Assembly: GCA_016124385.1 (NCBI GenBank)
Contig: WGNU01000005.1
Location: 558,001 to 622,000, forward strand
Direction: 5' to 3'
DNA from: Alphaproteobacteria bacterium
GTDB taxonomy: Bacteria; Pseudomonadota; Alphaproteobacteria; Micropepsales; Micropepsaceae
DNA: 64,000 nt
The notes under the pieces were generated by a model. That model was not told the DNA's origin, searched no databases, and saw only the letters and a list, made by a program, of their open reading frames with translations. Made by a program: the position numbers and the translations under genes. Of this stretch, positions 17,747-26,035 are shown piece after piece; the stretch's first letter is position 1, and every line of letters starts with the position of its first letter.

Positions 17747-18666
17747 CGGATTCGCCCCGTCGCATAGCGCAGCGCCCACACGAAGAAGACCGTAATGATC
17801 GCGACCATCGCGATCGAGGACATGGCGAGCGCCGCCCCCATGGGCCAGTCGTTGATCTTGCCGAATTGCAGCTGGATCATGTTGGCGATCATGACGCCTT
17901 TGGGGCCACCCAGCAGGGCGGGCGTCACGTAGTCGCCGGTGGTTGGAACGAATATCACGACAGCCGCCGCGATCACGCCGGGCATCGAGAGCGGCAGCGT
18001 GATCCGCCAAAAGCGCCGCCATGGCCCGTCGCCGAGATCGGCCGCCGCTTCCAGCAGCGACCGGTCGATCTTCTCCAGCGAAACATAGATCGGAAGGATC
18101 GCGAACGTCGCATAGGCGTGCGCGAGCGTGATGACGACCGCAGTCGGATTGTAGAGCAGGAACTCGAGCGGCGCATCGATGATGCCGACGCGCATCAGGC
18201 TCGCATTGATGACGCCGCCATAGCCCAGCACGATCTTCCACGCGAAGATGCGCAGGAGATAGCTCGTCCAGAACGGGATCGTCAGCAGCACCAACCAGAC
18301 AAACTTGTTCCGCTTCACGTGGAAGACGACGTAATAGGCGACCGGGTAGGCGATGAGGACGGTCGTGATCGTCACTAGCGAACTTACCCAGAGCGTCCGC
18401 AGGAACAGCTCGCGATAGGTGTCACGGGTGAAGGCATCGGCGTAGCGGTCGAGCGTAAAGGTGCGGTCGACCGTGAAGCCGACCTGCGTCCAAAGGCTAT
18501 AAAGCGCGAGTAGGACGAGCGGCGCCGCCAGCACCGCAAACATGATGATCATGACTGGCGAGAGCAGCGCATAGCCCTGCGCCGCCTCGGAGCGCTGGAG
18601 CAGCCGCGACAACGCGCCGAAGCGATGGGTCGGCGCCCGGACATCCGAACTCGTTGTCGCCGTCAC
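17743..18666 (-). CDS. potH: Polyamine-type ABC transporter permease (PotH-like)
   Basis: 307 residues. N-terminal cytosolic stretch of about 30 residues, then six helices; the EAA loop reads LLEAAADLGDGPWRRFWRITLPLSMPG. First of three overlapping transporter genes. No periplasmic binding-protein gene is in this operon; the best candidate lies 8 kb away at 26627-27685. Confidence 0.88.
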   Translation of the reverse strand: MTATTSSDVRAPTHRFGALSRLLQRSEAAQGYALLSPVMIIMFAVLAAPLVLLALYSLWTQVGFTVDRTFTLDRYADAFTRDTYRELFLRTLWVSSLVTITTVLIAYPVAYYVVFHVKRNKFVWLVLLTIPFWTSYLLRIFAWKIVLGYGGVINASLMRVGIIDAPLEFLLYNPTAVVITLAHAYATFAILPIYVSLEKIDRSLLEAAADLGDGPWRRFWRITLPLSMPGVIAAAVVIFVPTTGDYVTPALLGGPKGVMIANMIQLQFGKINDWPMGAALAMSSIAMVAIITVFFVWALRYATGRIR

Positions 18667-18836
18667 GCTGTCGTATGCCCCCGCTGGGTAGAGCCGAGAG
18701 TCGCTCCCTCACGGCCATTCTTCTTGAGAACGAAGGGCGCCGCAAGCGGGGGCAGGAAGGCAATCAGCCCAAGAAAGCGGCAGCCTTGCCATGTTTGGCC
18801 TCCCGCCCATCCTCGATTTCCAGCGGAGCCCGGACC

Positions 18837-19697
18837 CTAGGGCACGAGCCGCTTGATCCAGGCCGGCAGGGCATAGGCAGCCGCGTGGATTTCGGGCGTA
18901 TAGTAGTCGGTCTTGAGCTTTGCCCCGGCGAACGCGGCCTGCGCGGCCTTGATCCGCCGCGGCGTTCCCATCGCGGTGCCGTTCGAGCACCAGGTGAGCG
19001 CCATGAACCCGCCCACATAGGTCGGAACGACCGTAAGGTAAACGCCGACATGCTTGAAAACGGCGCTGAGCTGCTTGAGCGTCTCGGTCAGCTCTTCGGG
19101 CTGATAGAATGGCACGCCGTTCTGAAAGACCGCGATCCCCTTGGGCGCAAGCGCCTCGGCGACACGCGCATAAAAAGTGTCGCCGAAGAGCACTTCCGCC
19201 GGCCCCACCGGATCCGGGCGGTCGGCGATGATGAGGTCGAACGCGGCCTTCGCTGTCTTGCGCCCAAGGAACACGAACGCATCCTCGGTGTGGATCTTCA
19301 GCCGCTTGTCCTTCACCGCGCCCGCGTTCACCGCCGCGAAATGCTTCTTGGCGAGATCGATGACCGCCGGATCGATCTCGACGTTGTCGACACGCTTGAT
19401 CGCTTTGTGCTTCAGGGCTTCTTCCGCGATCGCCAGATCGCCGCCGCCGACGATCATGACGCGCCTCACGGCGCCGTGTTCGAGGATCGGCAGATGCGTC
19501 AGCATCTCTGAATAGCCGCACTCATCGCGCGTCGTGATCTGGACAATGTTGTCGAGCGTCAGCACGCGCCCGTTCGAGGGTGTGTCGAACACTTCGATTG
19601 CCTGAAATTCGCTGCGTTCCGAGACGATCGGCTCGCCGGCGCGTGTCAACAGCTGCGCGTAGCCGCGATGCAGCTTCTCGGTAAACGTCTTGGCCAT
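18837..19697 (-). CDS. speE: Spermidine synthase
   Basis: 286 residues. N-terminal strand domain with GRVLTLDNIVQITTRDECGYSEM and a Rossmann domain with VMIVGGGDLAIAEE. The binding loop ADRPDPVGPAE has Asp residues equivalent to the catalytic and substrate-binding aspartates of SpeE (usually DxxDPxGP). It transfers the aminopropyl group of decarboxylated SAM to putrescine. GGAGG precedes the ATG at 19697. It is divergent from speD, which makes its co-substrate, and upstream of the polyamine transporter genes (171-bp gap without a supported gene), so the four may share a transcript. Confidence 0.92.
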   Translation of the reverse strand: MAKTFTEKLHRGYAQLLTRAGEPIVSERSEFQAIEVFDTPSNGRVLTLDNIVQITTRDECGYSEMLTHLPILEHGAVRRVMIVGGGDLAIAEEALKHKAIKRVDNVEIDPAVIDLAKKHFAAVNAGAVKDKRLKIHTEDAFVFLGRKTAKAAFDLIIADRPDPVGPAEVLFGDTFYARVAEALAPKGIAVFQNGVPFYQPEELTETLKQLSAVFKHVGVYLTVVPTYVGGFMALTWCSNGTAMGTPRRIKAAQAAFAGAKLKTDYYTPEIHAAAYALPAWIKRLVP

Positions 19698-19897
19698 GCG
19701 AACCTCCGGGACGGGCGGGAGAGCGGGTGAGGAAACGCGGCGATCGGCTCGCCGGAAGGGCGCGCGGTATAGGGGCGCATGAACGGCGTGTAAACATTAA
19801 ACTGCAGCGCCGGTCTGACGCGACTTTGTGACGGCCGTTTGACGGTGAGCCCGAACCACCGTGTTCGGAGAAATTTATCGAAAGCCCAGAAAACGCC

Positions 19898-19925
19898 TTG
19901 CGTCGGCGCGCGTCGTACATATATT
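19898..19925 (+). promoter_or_regulatory. Probable promoter of speD
   Basis: TTGCGT at 19898-19903 and TATATT at 19920-19925, spacing 16 bp. It predicts a start near 19932 and a leader of about 95 nt before speD. Confidence 0.45.
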
Positions 19926-19941
19926 CCGCCGCTCACCTGAT

Positions 19942-19987
19942 GCTTTGGCGAGGAGGTGCCAAGCTAGAAGTCGGCGCGAGGGCGCCG
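19942..19987 (+). promoter_or_regulatory. Structured leader of speD: two hairpins with GAGG in the loops
   Basis: Hairpin 1 pairs GCTTTGGC (19942-19949) with GCCAAGC (19958-19964), one bulged T, loop GAGGAGGT. Hairpin 2 pairs CGGCGC (19972-19977) with GCGCCG (19982-19987), loop GAGG. They lie between the predicted promoter and the speD start, 40 bp before the ATG. A regulatory role, for instance in SAM or polyamine feedback, is inferred; I do not recognise a known riboswitch class here. Confidence 0.35.
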
Positions 19988-20027
19988 GGTGGTTCACGCA
20001 ACACTGATCTGACTTGGGGAGGGCATC

Positions 20028-20498
20028 ATGGCTCGACTTGATCGGAAGGTGGCGGCGATCCAAGTGGCGGCGAATGACGTCACGACGAGGACCGGCCCGG
20101 TTCTTAATCCTCACGGGGAAGCGGAACAGAAAGACTACTGGATTACGCGCAACGGATTGACCTTTGCGGGTAGTCATCTGATCTTAGACCTGTGGGAGGC
20201 GGAGAATCTCGATGATCCGGCTTCTATGGAGCAGGCACTGGTTGAGGCGGTGACGGCGGCAGGGGCGACCTTGCTGCACATTCACATCCACAAATTTTCG
20301 CCCAACGGCGGCGTTTCCGGCGTCGCCGTGCTCGCTGAGAGCCATATCTCCGTCCATACTTGGCCGGAAAAGGGCTTTGCCGCGTTCGACATTTTCATGT
20401 GCGGCGAGGCAGAGCCGGCGAAGGCCATTCCGGTGCTCGAACGGGCGTTCCGTCCGAGCCGCATGGTGATCGGCGATCACAAGCGCGGCGTTGTCTGA
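20028..20498 (+). CDS. speD: S-adenosylmethionine decarboxylase proenzyme
   Basis: 156 residues. The self-cleavage site is in VLAESHISVHTWPE, between Glu104 and Ser105; Ser105 becomes the pyruvoyl group. His110 and Cys125 (DIFMCG) are the expected catalytic residues. This is the short SpeD class. The core starts at about residue 44 (LTFAGSHLILDLW), so there is an N-terminal extension of about 43 residues compared with the usual short form. It provides decarboxylated SAM for SpeE, encoded divergently. GGGGAGG lies just before the ATG. Confidence 0.93.
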   Translation: MARLDRKVAAIQVAANDVTTRTGPVLNPHGEAEQKDYWITRNGLTFAGSHLILDLWEAENLDDPASMEQALVEAVTAAGATLLHIHIHKFSPNGGVSGVAVLAESHISVHTWPEKGFAAFDIFMCGEAEPAKAIPVLERAFRPSRMVIGDHKRGVV

Positions 20499-20524
20499 CG
20501 CTTAGCTGGTTAACGAATTGAACG

Positions 20525-20552
20525 AACGCCGCCCCCTCGCGGGGCGGCGTTT
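20525..20552 (+). terminator. Rho-independent terminator of speD
   Basis: Perfect 11-bp stem AACGCCGCCCC (20525-20535) with GGGGCGGCGTT (20541-20551), loop CTCGC, followed by T. It starts 27 bp past the speD stop. Confidence 0.85.
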
Positions 20553-20722
20553 GTCCATGTGCGCACGGCGCGCGCCCGCGCGAGCGCAACCCGTAAAGCA
20601 GGCCGCTCGGAAGGGGTTGCATTTGGGCGGCCTCTCGGGCGACGACTGGCTTTGGGACGCAATCAGGTCGGGCGCACGAGACTCTCCGCTGCGCCGTTGC
20701 CACACGCTGCGGGGCTTAAGGA

Positions 20723-22222
20723 ATGGCGGGCTTTGACGCCGTCATCGTGGGCGCGACGTTGGACGGGCTGACCGCCGGCGCTGTCTTGAGTCAGGCAGGG
20801 CTGAAGGTCGCGGTGCTCGAACGCGGCGACGTCCTGGGCGGCGCGTTCCGCCATGCCGAGATCAGCGCAGGCTTTCATGGGCCCGCGCTCCGCCACGATG
20901 ACGAAACCTATCCGGCCTCCATCATCGCAGAACTTGGGCTCAGCCGCTTTGGCCTCGCGGTCCGCGATCTCCCCGGCACGCTCAGCATCACGCGCGAGGG
21001 CGTCGTGGCCCTCGCCAATGACGACGCGACCACGCAGGCCTTCATCGCGGCCCGCTCCCAGCGCGACGCTGAGGCGCTCGTCAGCGTCCGCGCGGAGGTG
21101 GAGCGTCTTACGCGGCATTTGCGCCCTGCGCTCCAATCGGCACCCGCCGCCCCGCTCGACGCGCTCGGCCAGCCCTTGCGCGGCTGGCTCGGTGATCACG
21201 CGGGCCGGCAATTACTTCGCGCCATAGTGACGTCCGCCGACCAGCTGACCGCCCAATGGTTCGACGATAGGCCGCTGCGTGACCATCTCGCGCGCGAAGC
21301 GCTGACGCTCACTGGGCTTGATCCGCACGAAATGGGAACCGGGATCGTCCTCCTTATGCGCGCGGCGAATGGACAGATGTTCGGCCGCGGCGTCCTCCCG
21401 GTTGGCGGCGTGCGCGCGCTTATCGAGGCCCTTGCCGAGACGATCCGATCGGCCGGCGGCGAAATTCGCCTCGGCGCCGACGTCCTATCGATCATCGTTT
21501 CGGGCGGCCGCGTACGCGGCGCGGCCTTGACGACGCGCGACATGGTGGAAGCGCGCGCCGTCTTCTCCGCGCTCGACGTCAAGCGGACGTTCCTCACGCT
21601 CATTGACACGCAGCGCCTGCCGCCGCAAATGGCGGAGGGCATCCGCCGCTATCAGATGCGCGGCACGCTTGCCAAGGCGACGCTCGCCTTGAGCGGCCTG
21701 CCGACTTTCGCGGACATGCCGGCCGGGCTCATCGGCGGTGCGATCCTGATCGACATGGCCGGCGACGGGCGCTGGCTCGACGTGCGCTTGCCGTCCGTTC
21801 TCGATCCTGATCTGGCGCCGGCTGGCAAGCACGTCCTCTCCGTCATCATGCATGGCGTCGAGGCGAGCCCCACCGATGGCGCCTGGACGGCCGAGCGCCG
21901 TGAGGCGTTGCTCGGCGAGATGATCCAGAAGCTCGAGCAGGCAGCACCCGGAATGGCCGCGATGATCGTCGGCATGCGGCTCCTGACCGGCCACGACATC
22001 GAGACGGAATACCGCGCCTCCGGCGGCGATATTCTAGGCGGAACCATGAGCCCGCTTCAGCTCGGCTGGAATCGGCCGATCCCGGCGCTGGCGGGTTATC
22101 TCGGGCCCGCACAGGGTCTTTATCTTTGCGGCGAGGCGACGCATCCAGGCCCGCTGATGCCCGGGCAAAGCGGCGCCAACGCCGCTCGAGCGCATCTTGC
22201 GCGCCTCGGACGGAGGAGCTAG
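20723..22222 (+). CDS. FAD-dependent oxidoreductase, phytoene-dehydrogenase/PYROXD2-like, with altered FAD motif
   Basis: 499 residues with the fold of the phytoene desaturase/PYROXD2 flavoprotein group. The N-terminal dinucleotide-binding segment reads VIVGATLDGLTAG; the usual middle glycine of GxGxxG is missing (GATLDG), whereas the neighbour has GGGHNG. The later part of the motif (VAVLERGDVLGG) and the C-terminal FAD motif (GLYLCGEATHPGPLMPGQSGANAARAH) are kept. It ends 5 bp before the paralogue's start and the two are followed by a GcvT-like gene, all in one operon. Substrate unknown. FAD binding may be weakened, or the pair may form a heteromer. Confidence 0.75.
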   Translation: MAGFDAVIVGATLDGLTAGAVLSQAGLKVAVLERGDVLGGAFRHAEISAGFHGPALRHDDETYPASIIAELGLSRFGLAVRDLPGTLSITREGVVALANDDATTQAFIAARSQRDAEALVSVRAEVERLTRHLRPALQSAPAAPLDALGQPLRGWLGDHAGRQLLRAIVTSADQLTAQWFDDRPLRDHLAREALTLTGLDPHEMGTGIVLLMRAANGQMFGRGVLPVGGVRALIEALAETIRSAGGEIRLGADVLSIIVSGGRVRGAALTTRDMVEARAVFSALDVKRTFLTLIDTQRLPPQMAEGIRRYQMRGTLAKATLALSGLPTFADMPAGLIGGAILIDMAGDGRWLDVRLPSVLDPDLAPAGKHVLSVIMHGVEASPTDGAWTAERREALLGEMIQKLEQAAPGMAAMIVGMRLLTGHDIETEYRASGGDILGGTMSPLQLGWNRPIPALAGYLGPAQGLYLCGEATHPGPLMPGQSGANAARAHLARLGRRS

Positions 22223-22226
22223 CGCC

Positions 22227-23747
22227 ATGGCGGCCAAGCTCCTTCCTAGCCCCGATGGCATCTACGACGTCGTGATCGTTGGTGGCGGCCACAACGGGCT
22301 TGTCTGCGGGGCGCTGCTCGCCCAGGCGCGGATGCGCGTTCTCGTGCTCGAGGCGCGCGACGAATTCGGCGGCATGATCGGCGAAACGTCCTTGGTGCCG
22401 GGATCGCGCACACCCGCGATGGCGCCATGCTTGAGCGCGCTCAGCGCGGACATCGTGAAGGCGCTCCGCCTCCATCGCTTCGGTTTGAAGTTCGCCGCCC
22501 AGCCGATGGCACCGACGGTTCTGCTTGGCGACGGCCGCGCGCTGGCCGTCACCGCTGATCCGCGCCAGGCCGCGCCCGAGGTAACGGTTGCCGATCAGCC
22601 AGGCTATCAGCGGCTGCTCACGCGCATGAAGCCGCACATCACGGCGCTCCGCACGATCTTTGAATCGCCCGGCGGCGTTTTCAGTCAGGGCCGGATCGCC
22701 CAACCCGTCGATCTGACACGCATTGGTCTTATGCCACTCACCGAATTGATCGCTGAAGCGGTTGAGAGCGAGGCCGCGCGCGCCGCGATCGCCGCCGATG
22801 CCTGTCCCGGCATCGCGATCGCGCCGACGCAACCCGGCAGCGCGCTTGCTTGGACGTTGTGGCAGACGATGAAGAGCAATGCACGCGAGGCACTCGCAGG
22901 CGTTCCGATCGGCGGTCCCATGGCGCTGGTGCGCGCGCTGGAGCAGGCCGCTCAGGAGCGCGGCGCAGTGCTCCGCCGGAACGCCAAGGTCGCGCGCGTC
23001 GTCGTCGAGTATGACCGTGTCGTCGGTGTCGAGCTCGAAGGCGGCGAACGCGTGATCGCCCGCATCGTCGCGTCGTCGCTCGATCGCGCGACGACGCTTC
23101 TCTCGTTGGTCGGCCCGCGCCACCTCGACATCGGAGAGGTGAGCGATCTGCGCCGCGCGCCGACCGCCGGCAATGTCGCCCGGCTGACCTTTGCGCTCTC
23201 CCGCACCCCGCGTTTCAAGATGGTGACGGACCCGGCCCTGAAAGGACGCATCCTCATCGCGCCGTCTCCAGCGGAGCGCGAGGCGAACCTCGCTGCGGCC
23301 GCAGCTGGTCGTATCGCGACGCCGATGCTGGAGCTCATCTCCCATGGCGATCCGGGCGGTGATGTCGACGCGCCGGGCGCGCGCATGGTGACGGTGCTCG
23401 CGCACGACGTTCCCTTTGAGGCCGCGGGCGGCTGGGCCAAGGGCAAAGAGGAACTGATCACGCGCGTGACGCAGACGATCGCGATGCACGCGCCCGATTT
23501 TCCCTCGCTCATCGAATCCATAGGCCTGGCAACGCCTGACGAAATGGCGCGCGACACCGGTATCGCCGGCGGTCACTGGCATCACGGCGAGCCGGACCTG
23601 ACGCGCCTCCTGGCCGCGACGCCCGGGACATCCGTACCCGGACTTTACATCTGCGGCGCCGATGCGCTCCCCTTAGGCGGCGTCTCGGGCCTTGCCGGAC
23701 GGAATGCCGCGCGGATGATCCTGGCGGTCGAAAAGGCACGGCGGTAG
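22227..23747 (+). CDS. FAD-dependent oxidoreductase, PYROXD2-like, paralogue of the preceding gene
   Basis: 506 residues from the ATG at 22227, which has CGGAGGAG just upstream. An in-frame ATG at 22197 lies inside the previous gene. Canonical FAD motif VVIVGGGHNGLVCGALL followed by VLVLEARDEFGG; C-terminal motif GLYICGADALPLGGVSGLAGRNAAR as in PYROXD2. It resembles the upstream gene in overall order of motifs, so an ancient tandem duplication is likely. The next gene begins 14 bp downstream. Reaction unknown; flavin-dependent dehydrogenation of an amine or unsaturated substrate is inference only. Confidence 0.78.
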   Translation: MAAKLLPSPDGIYDVVIVGGGHNGLVCGALLAQARMRVLVLEARDEFGGMIGETSLVPGSRTPAMAPCLSALSADIVKALRLHRFGLKFAAQPMAPTVLLGDGRALAVTADPRQAAPEVTVADQPGYQRLLTRMKPHITALRTIFESPGGVFSQGRIAQPVDLTRIGLMPLTELIAEAVESEAARAAIAADACPGIAIAPTQPGSALAWTLWQTMKSNAREALAGVPIGGPMALVRALEQAAQERGAVLRRNAKVARVVVEYDRVVGVELEGGERVIARIVASSLDRATTLLSLVGPRHLDIGEVSDLRRAPTAGNVARLTFALSRTPRFKMVTDPALKGRILIAPSPAEREANLAAAAAGRIATPMLELISHGDPGGDVDAPGARMVTVLAHDVPFEAAGGWAKGKEELITRVTQTIAMHAPDFPSLIESIGLATPDEMARDTGIAGGHWHHGEPDLTRLLAATPGTSVPGLYICGADALPLGGVSGLAGRNAARMILAVEKARR

Positions 23748-23761
23748 GGGAGGGGCACGCC

Positions 23762-24877
23762 ATGGCACACGAAGTCGAAATTCGCCCCACCCCGCTTCAC
23801 ACACGAACCGCGGCGGCCAATCGCTACAACGAATGGCGGCAATGGGCAGGCTTCACCTATCCCGCGCGCTGCGGCGGGCTTGCGGCCGAATGTAACGCGG
23901 TTCAGGAGACCGTCGGCCTTGCCGATGTGAGCCCACTCGCGAAATACCGCGTAAGCGGACCCGAGAGCGCGGCCTACCTCAGCCGGCTGACGACACGTGA
24001 TTTCGAGATGGCGCCCGAACCTCGGGTCACGCAGGCGCTATGGTGCGACGATCGGGGCGCGGCGCGTGGCATCGCCCATGTCCTGCGCCTCGCCGAAACG
24101 GAATTCCTCATCGTCTCGGAGACGCGCGATCTGCCCTGGCTACTCGACGCGAAATACGGCTTCGACGTCGACGTAGAAGATGTCTCCGAGCAACTGGCCG
24201 GCATCGCGCTGGTCGGCCCGGCAGCGAACACCGTCGCGCGTGCGGCCGGTCTTGAGGCTGCCGCCCGCCTCGCCGCGGGCGAAACGGGCCGGGGCGAAGC
24301 TCGGGGCGTGACACTCATCGCCGCCAGGCGCGAGGGCGGCCTGCGCATCGAGATTTTCGTTCCGCCGGAAGACGCGGTGCCGGTCTGGGATTGGCTGGAA
24401 CGCGCCGGCCGGCCCTCGGGCCTGCTGCCGGTCGGTTTCGACGCACTCGACCTCCTGCGGATCGAGAGTGGCGAGCCCGCGCCAATGCGCGACTTCGTGC
24501 CCGCCCATCTCACGGACAACGATGCCTTCTCCGTTACGCCCTTCGCGCTCGGCCTCGGGCGATTGCTCGATCTCGACCGCGCGCATTTCAACGGCCGCCG
24601 CGCACTGCTTCCTTTGAAGAACGTCGCGCCGCGCCGCGAGCTGCGCCGCCTCGTCGTCGAGGGGCAGGGCGACAGCGCGCACGCCCCGGTCCGCGTCGGG
24701 CCTCGCGAGGCGGGCTTCACCGTCTCAGCCGCCTGGTCGCCGCGCCTCAGCGCGACGGCCGCGCTCGCGTGGCTGGAGCCGGCCGTCCTCGACCTGAAGG
24801 ATCGGCTCGCCGTGCTGCAGACGCGCCGCGAGGGACTGCGCCGCGTCGATCGCTATGTCGGCGCGCGTCTCGCCTGA
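23762..24877 (+). CDS. GcvT-like aminomethyltransferase-family protein
   Basis: 371 residues with the order of a glycine-cleavage T-protein: RTAAANRYNEW, GLADVSPLAKYRVSGPESAAYLSRLTTRD, and a C-terminal barrel (DALDLLRIESGEPAP, FALGLGRLLDL, GRRALLPLKNV). T-protein family members bind tetrahydrofolate and accept one-carbon units from amines. No gcvH or gcvP is near, so this is probably not the glycine cleavage enzyme. It more likely acts with the two FAD oxidoreductases, as in dimethylglycine or sarcosine dehydrogenase systems. That partnership is inference from operon order. Confidence 0.75.
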   Translation: MAHEVEIRPTPLHTRTAAANRYNEWRQWAGFTYPARCGGLAAECNAVQETVGLADVSPLAKYRVSGPESAAYLSRLTTRDFEMAPEPRVTQALWCDDRGAARGIAHVLRLAETEFLIVSETRDLPWLLDAKYGFDVDVEDVSEQLAGIALVGPAANTVARAAGLEAAARLAAGETGRGEARGVTLIAARREGGLRIEIFVPPEDAVPVWDWLERAGRPSGLLPVGFDALDLLRIESGEPAPMRDFVPAHLTDNDAFSVTPFALGLGRLLDLDRAHFNGRRALLPLKNVAPRRELRRLVVEGQGDSAHAPVRVGPREAGFTVSAAWSPRLSATAALAWLEPAVLDLKDRLAVLQTRREGLRRVDRYVGARLA

Positions 24878-24947
24878 AGCCTCATGCGACGGTCTGTGCT
24901 AAGAGAGCGCCGCGCCGCGACGGGCGGCAGGGGCTGAGGAGACGCGT

Positions 24948-25508
24948 GTGGCGAGCGATCCCGATTCGGAACTCGTCGCGGCGGTGGCGCGGGGCGATCA
25001 TCGCGCGGCGCGTCATCTGGTCGATCGCCATCTCCCCCGCATGGTCGCCGTCGCGCGGCGGCTTCTGGGCAATGAGGCCGAGGCCGAGGACGTCGCTCAG
25101 GAAGTCTTTTTGCGCGTCTGGAAGCATGCCGCCGCCTGGCAGCCGGGCGCCGCGAAGTTCGAGACCTGGATGCACCGCGTCGCGGTCAATCTCTGCTACG
25201 ACCGCCTGCGCCGCCGCCGCGAGGCCCCGCTGGAGGTGGCGCCCGAACAAGTGTCCGAGGCACCGGGCGCGGACCAGATGCTGGAGGCCGAGGATCGCGC
25301 GGCCGCGGTATCAAGGGCCCTGGCCGATTTGCCCGAGCGCCAGCGCGCGGCGATCACGCTCTGTCATTTCCAGGAAATGACCAATATCGACGCGGCGGCG
25401 GCGCTGGAGATTTCCGTCGAGGCCCTTGAATCCCTGCTCGCCCGTGGCCGGCGGGCCCTGAAACAGAGCCTCGCGGGCCTTGATCCCCGCAAGCCGGACG
25501 GGGAGTGA
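24948..25508 (+). CDS. ECF-type RNA polymerase sigma factor
   Basis: 186 residues from a GTG with GAGGAG upstream. Sigma region 2 (about 10-85; HLPRMVAVARRLLGNEAEAEDVAQEVFLRVW) and region 4 (about 120-175; LADLPERQRAAITLCHFQEMTNIDAAAALEISVEALESLLARGR) with the charged linker between. First of three genes with a membrane protein and a periplasmic-sensor-like protein, a set known in metal-responsive ECF systems. Autoregulation is likely but I could not define a promoter in 24878-24947. Confidence 0.92.
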   Translation: MASDPDSELVAAVARGDHRAARHLVDRHLPRMVAVARRLLGNEAEAEDVAQEVFLRVWKHAAAWQPGAAKFETWMHRVAVNLCYDRLRRRREAPLEVAPEQVSEAPGADQMLEAEDRAAAVSRALADLPERQRAAITLCHFQEMTNIDAAAALEISVEALESLLARGRRALKQSLAGLDPRKPDGE

Positions 25509-25558
25509 CGGATTTGGGCGCCGCGCGCGTTAAAATCAAAAGAGTTTAAGAAAGAGCC

Positions 25559-26032
25559 ATGACCTTAGATCGCCTGACTGAGCTTCTGGACGCCTATGGC
25601 GCCGCCTCCGCCCGCTGGCCGGCGGCCGAGCGCGCGGACGCGCTCGCGCTGATCGAGAAATCGCCCGAGGCGCAGGCCCTGGTGGCCGAGGCGACGGCGC
25701 TGGACGACGCGCTGTCGGGGATCCCTGCCGTGCCGGTCTCGCCGGCTCTTCGCGCGCGCATTCTTTTGGATGCCGAGCGCCTGTTACGGCCCGCCCCGCA
25801 GCCAGTGGTGCACGCACCGGGTTGGCGTAACTGGATCGCGCAGATCTGGCCAGGACCGGTCTGGCAGCCCGCGACCGCCTTCGCGCTCTCAATCGCGCTC
25901 GGCGGTGTCATGGGCCTCTGGGGCGTCGATGCGGCGGTCGCCACGGTCGATGACGATCTCATCGCCCTCATCGGCGATGATGGCTTGTCCGCGATCGATC
26001 TCGACGCGTTCGATCCTGCGGAGGAGGGCTGA
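25559..26032 (+). CDS. Probable anti-sigma factor, single membrane helix
   Basis: 157 residues. The N-terminal cytosolic part (MTLDRLTELLDAYGAASARWPAAER) is helical and acidic; one membrane helix lies near 103-121 (PATAFALSIALGGVMGLWG). A short acidic periplasmic tail ends the protein. No zinc-binding HxxxCxxC motif is present. By position (after an ECF sigma gene, before a membrane-anchored sensor-like gene) it is likely to hold the sigma factor. I cannot show binding from sequence. Confidence 0.6.
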   Translation: MTLDRLTELLDAYGAASARWPAAERADALALIEKSPEAQALVAEATALDDALSGIPAVPVSPALRARILLDAERLLRPAPQPVVHAPGWRNWIAQIWPGPVWQPATAFALSIALGGVMGLWGVDAAVATVDDDLIALIGDDGLSAIDLDAFDPAEEG

Positions 26033-26035
26033 ACG

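Noticed and set aside
17747-18241. Extension of the PotI-like frame to 18241
   Set aside because: This lies inside the PotH-like gene in another frame and encodes Arg/His-rich shadow sequence; the ATG at 17746 overlaps the PotH-like stop as expected.
18667-18836. Possible small gene (about 27 codons) between PotH-like and speE genes
   Set aside because: Short, no ribosome-binding site and no recognisable feature; I left the 170 bp as an intergenic gap.
19940-20041. Upstream open frame from the ATG at 19940 overlapping the speD start
   Set aside because: It would run 33 codons into speD out of frame, but has no ribosome-binding site; the hairpins in the same bases explain the structure better.
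20560-20722. tRNA or small RNA gene between speD and the oxidoreductase
   Set aside because: I looked for a cloverleaf or paired arms and found none convincing; the only clear structure is the speD terminator before it.
21846-23585. 579-codon minus-strand frame over the FAD oxidoreductases
   Set aside because: Covers two clear flavoprotein genes in antisense, with no sensible protein features.
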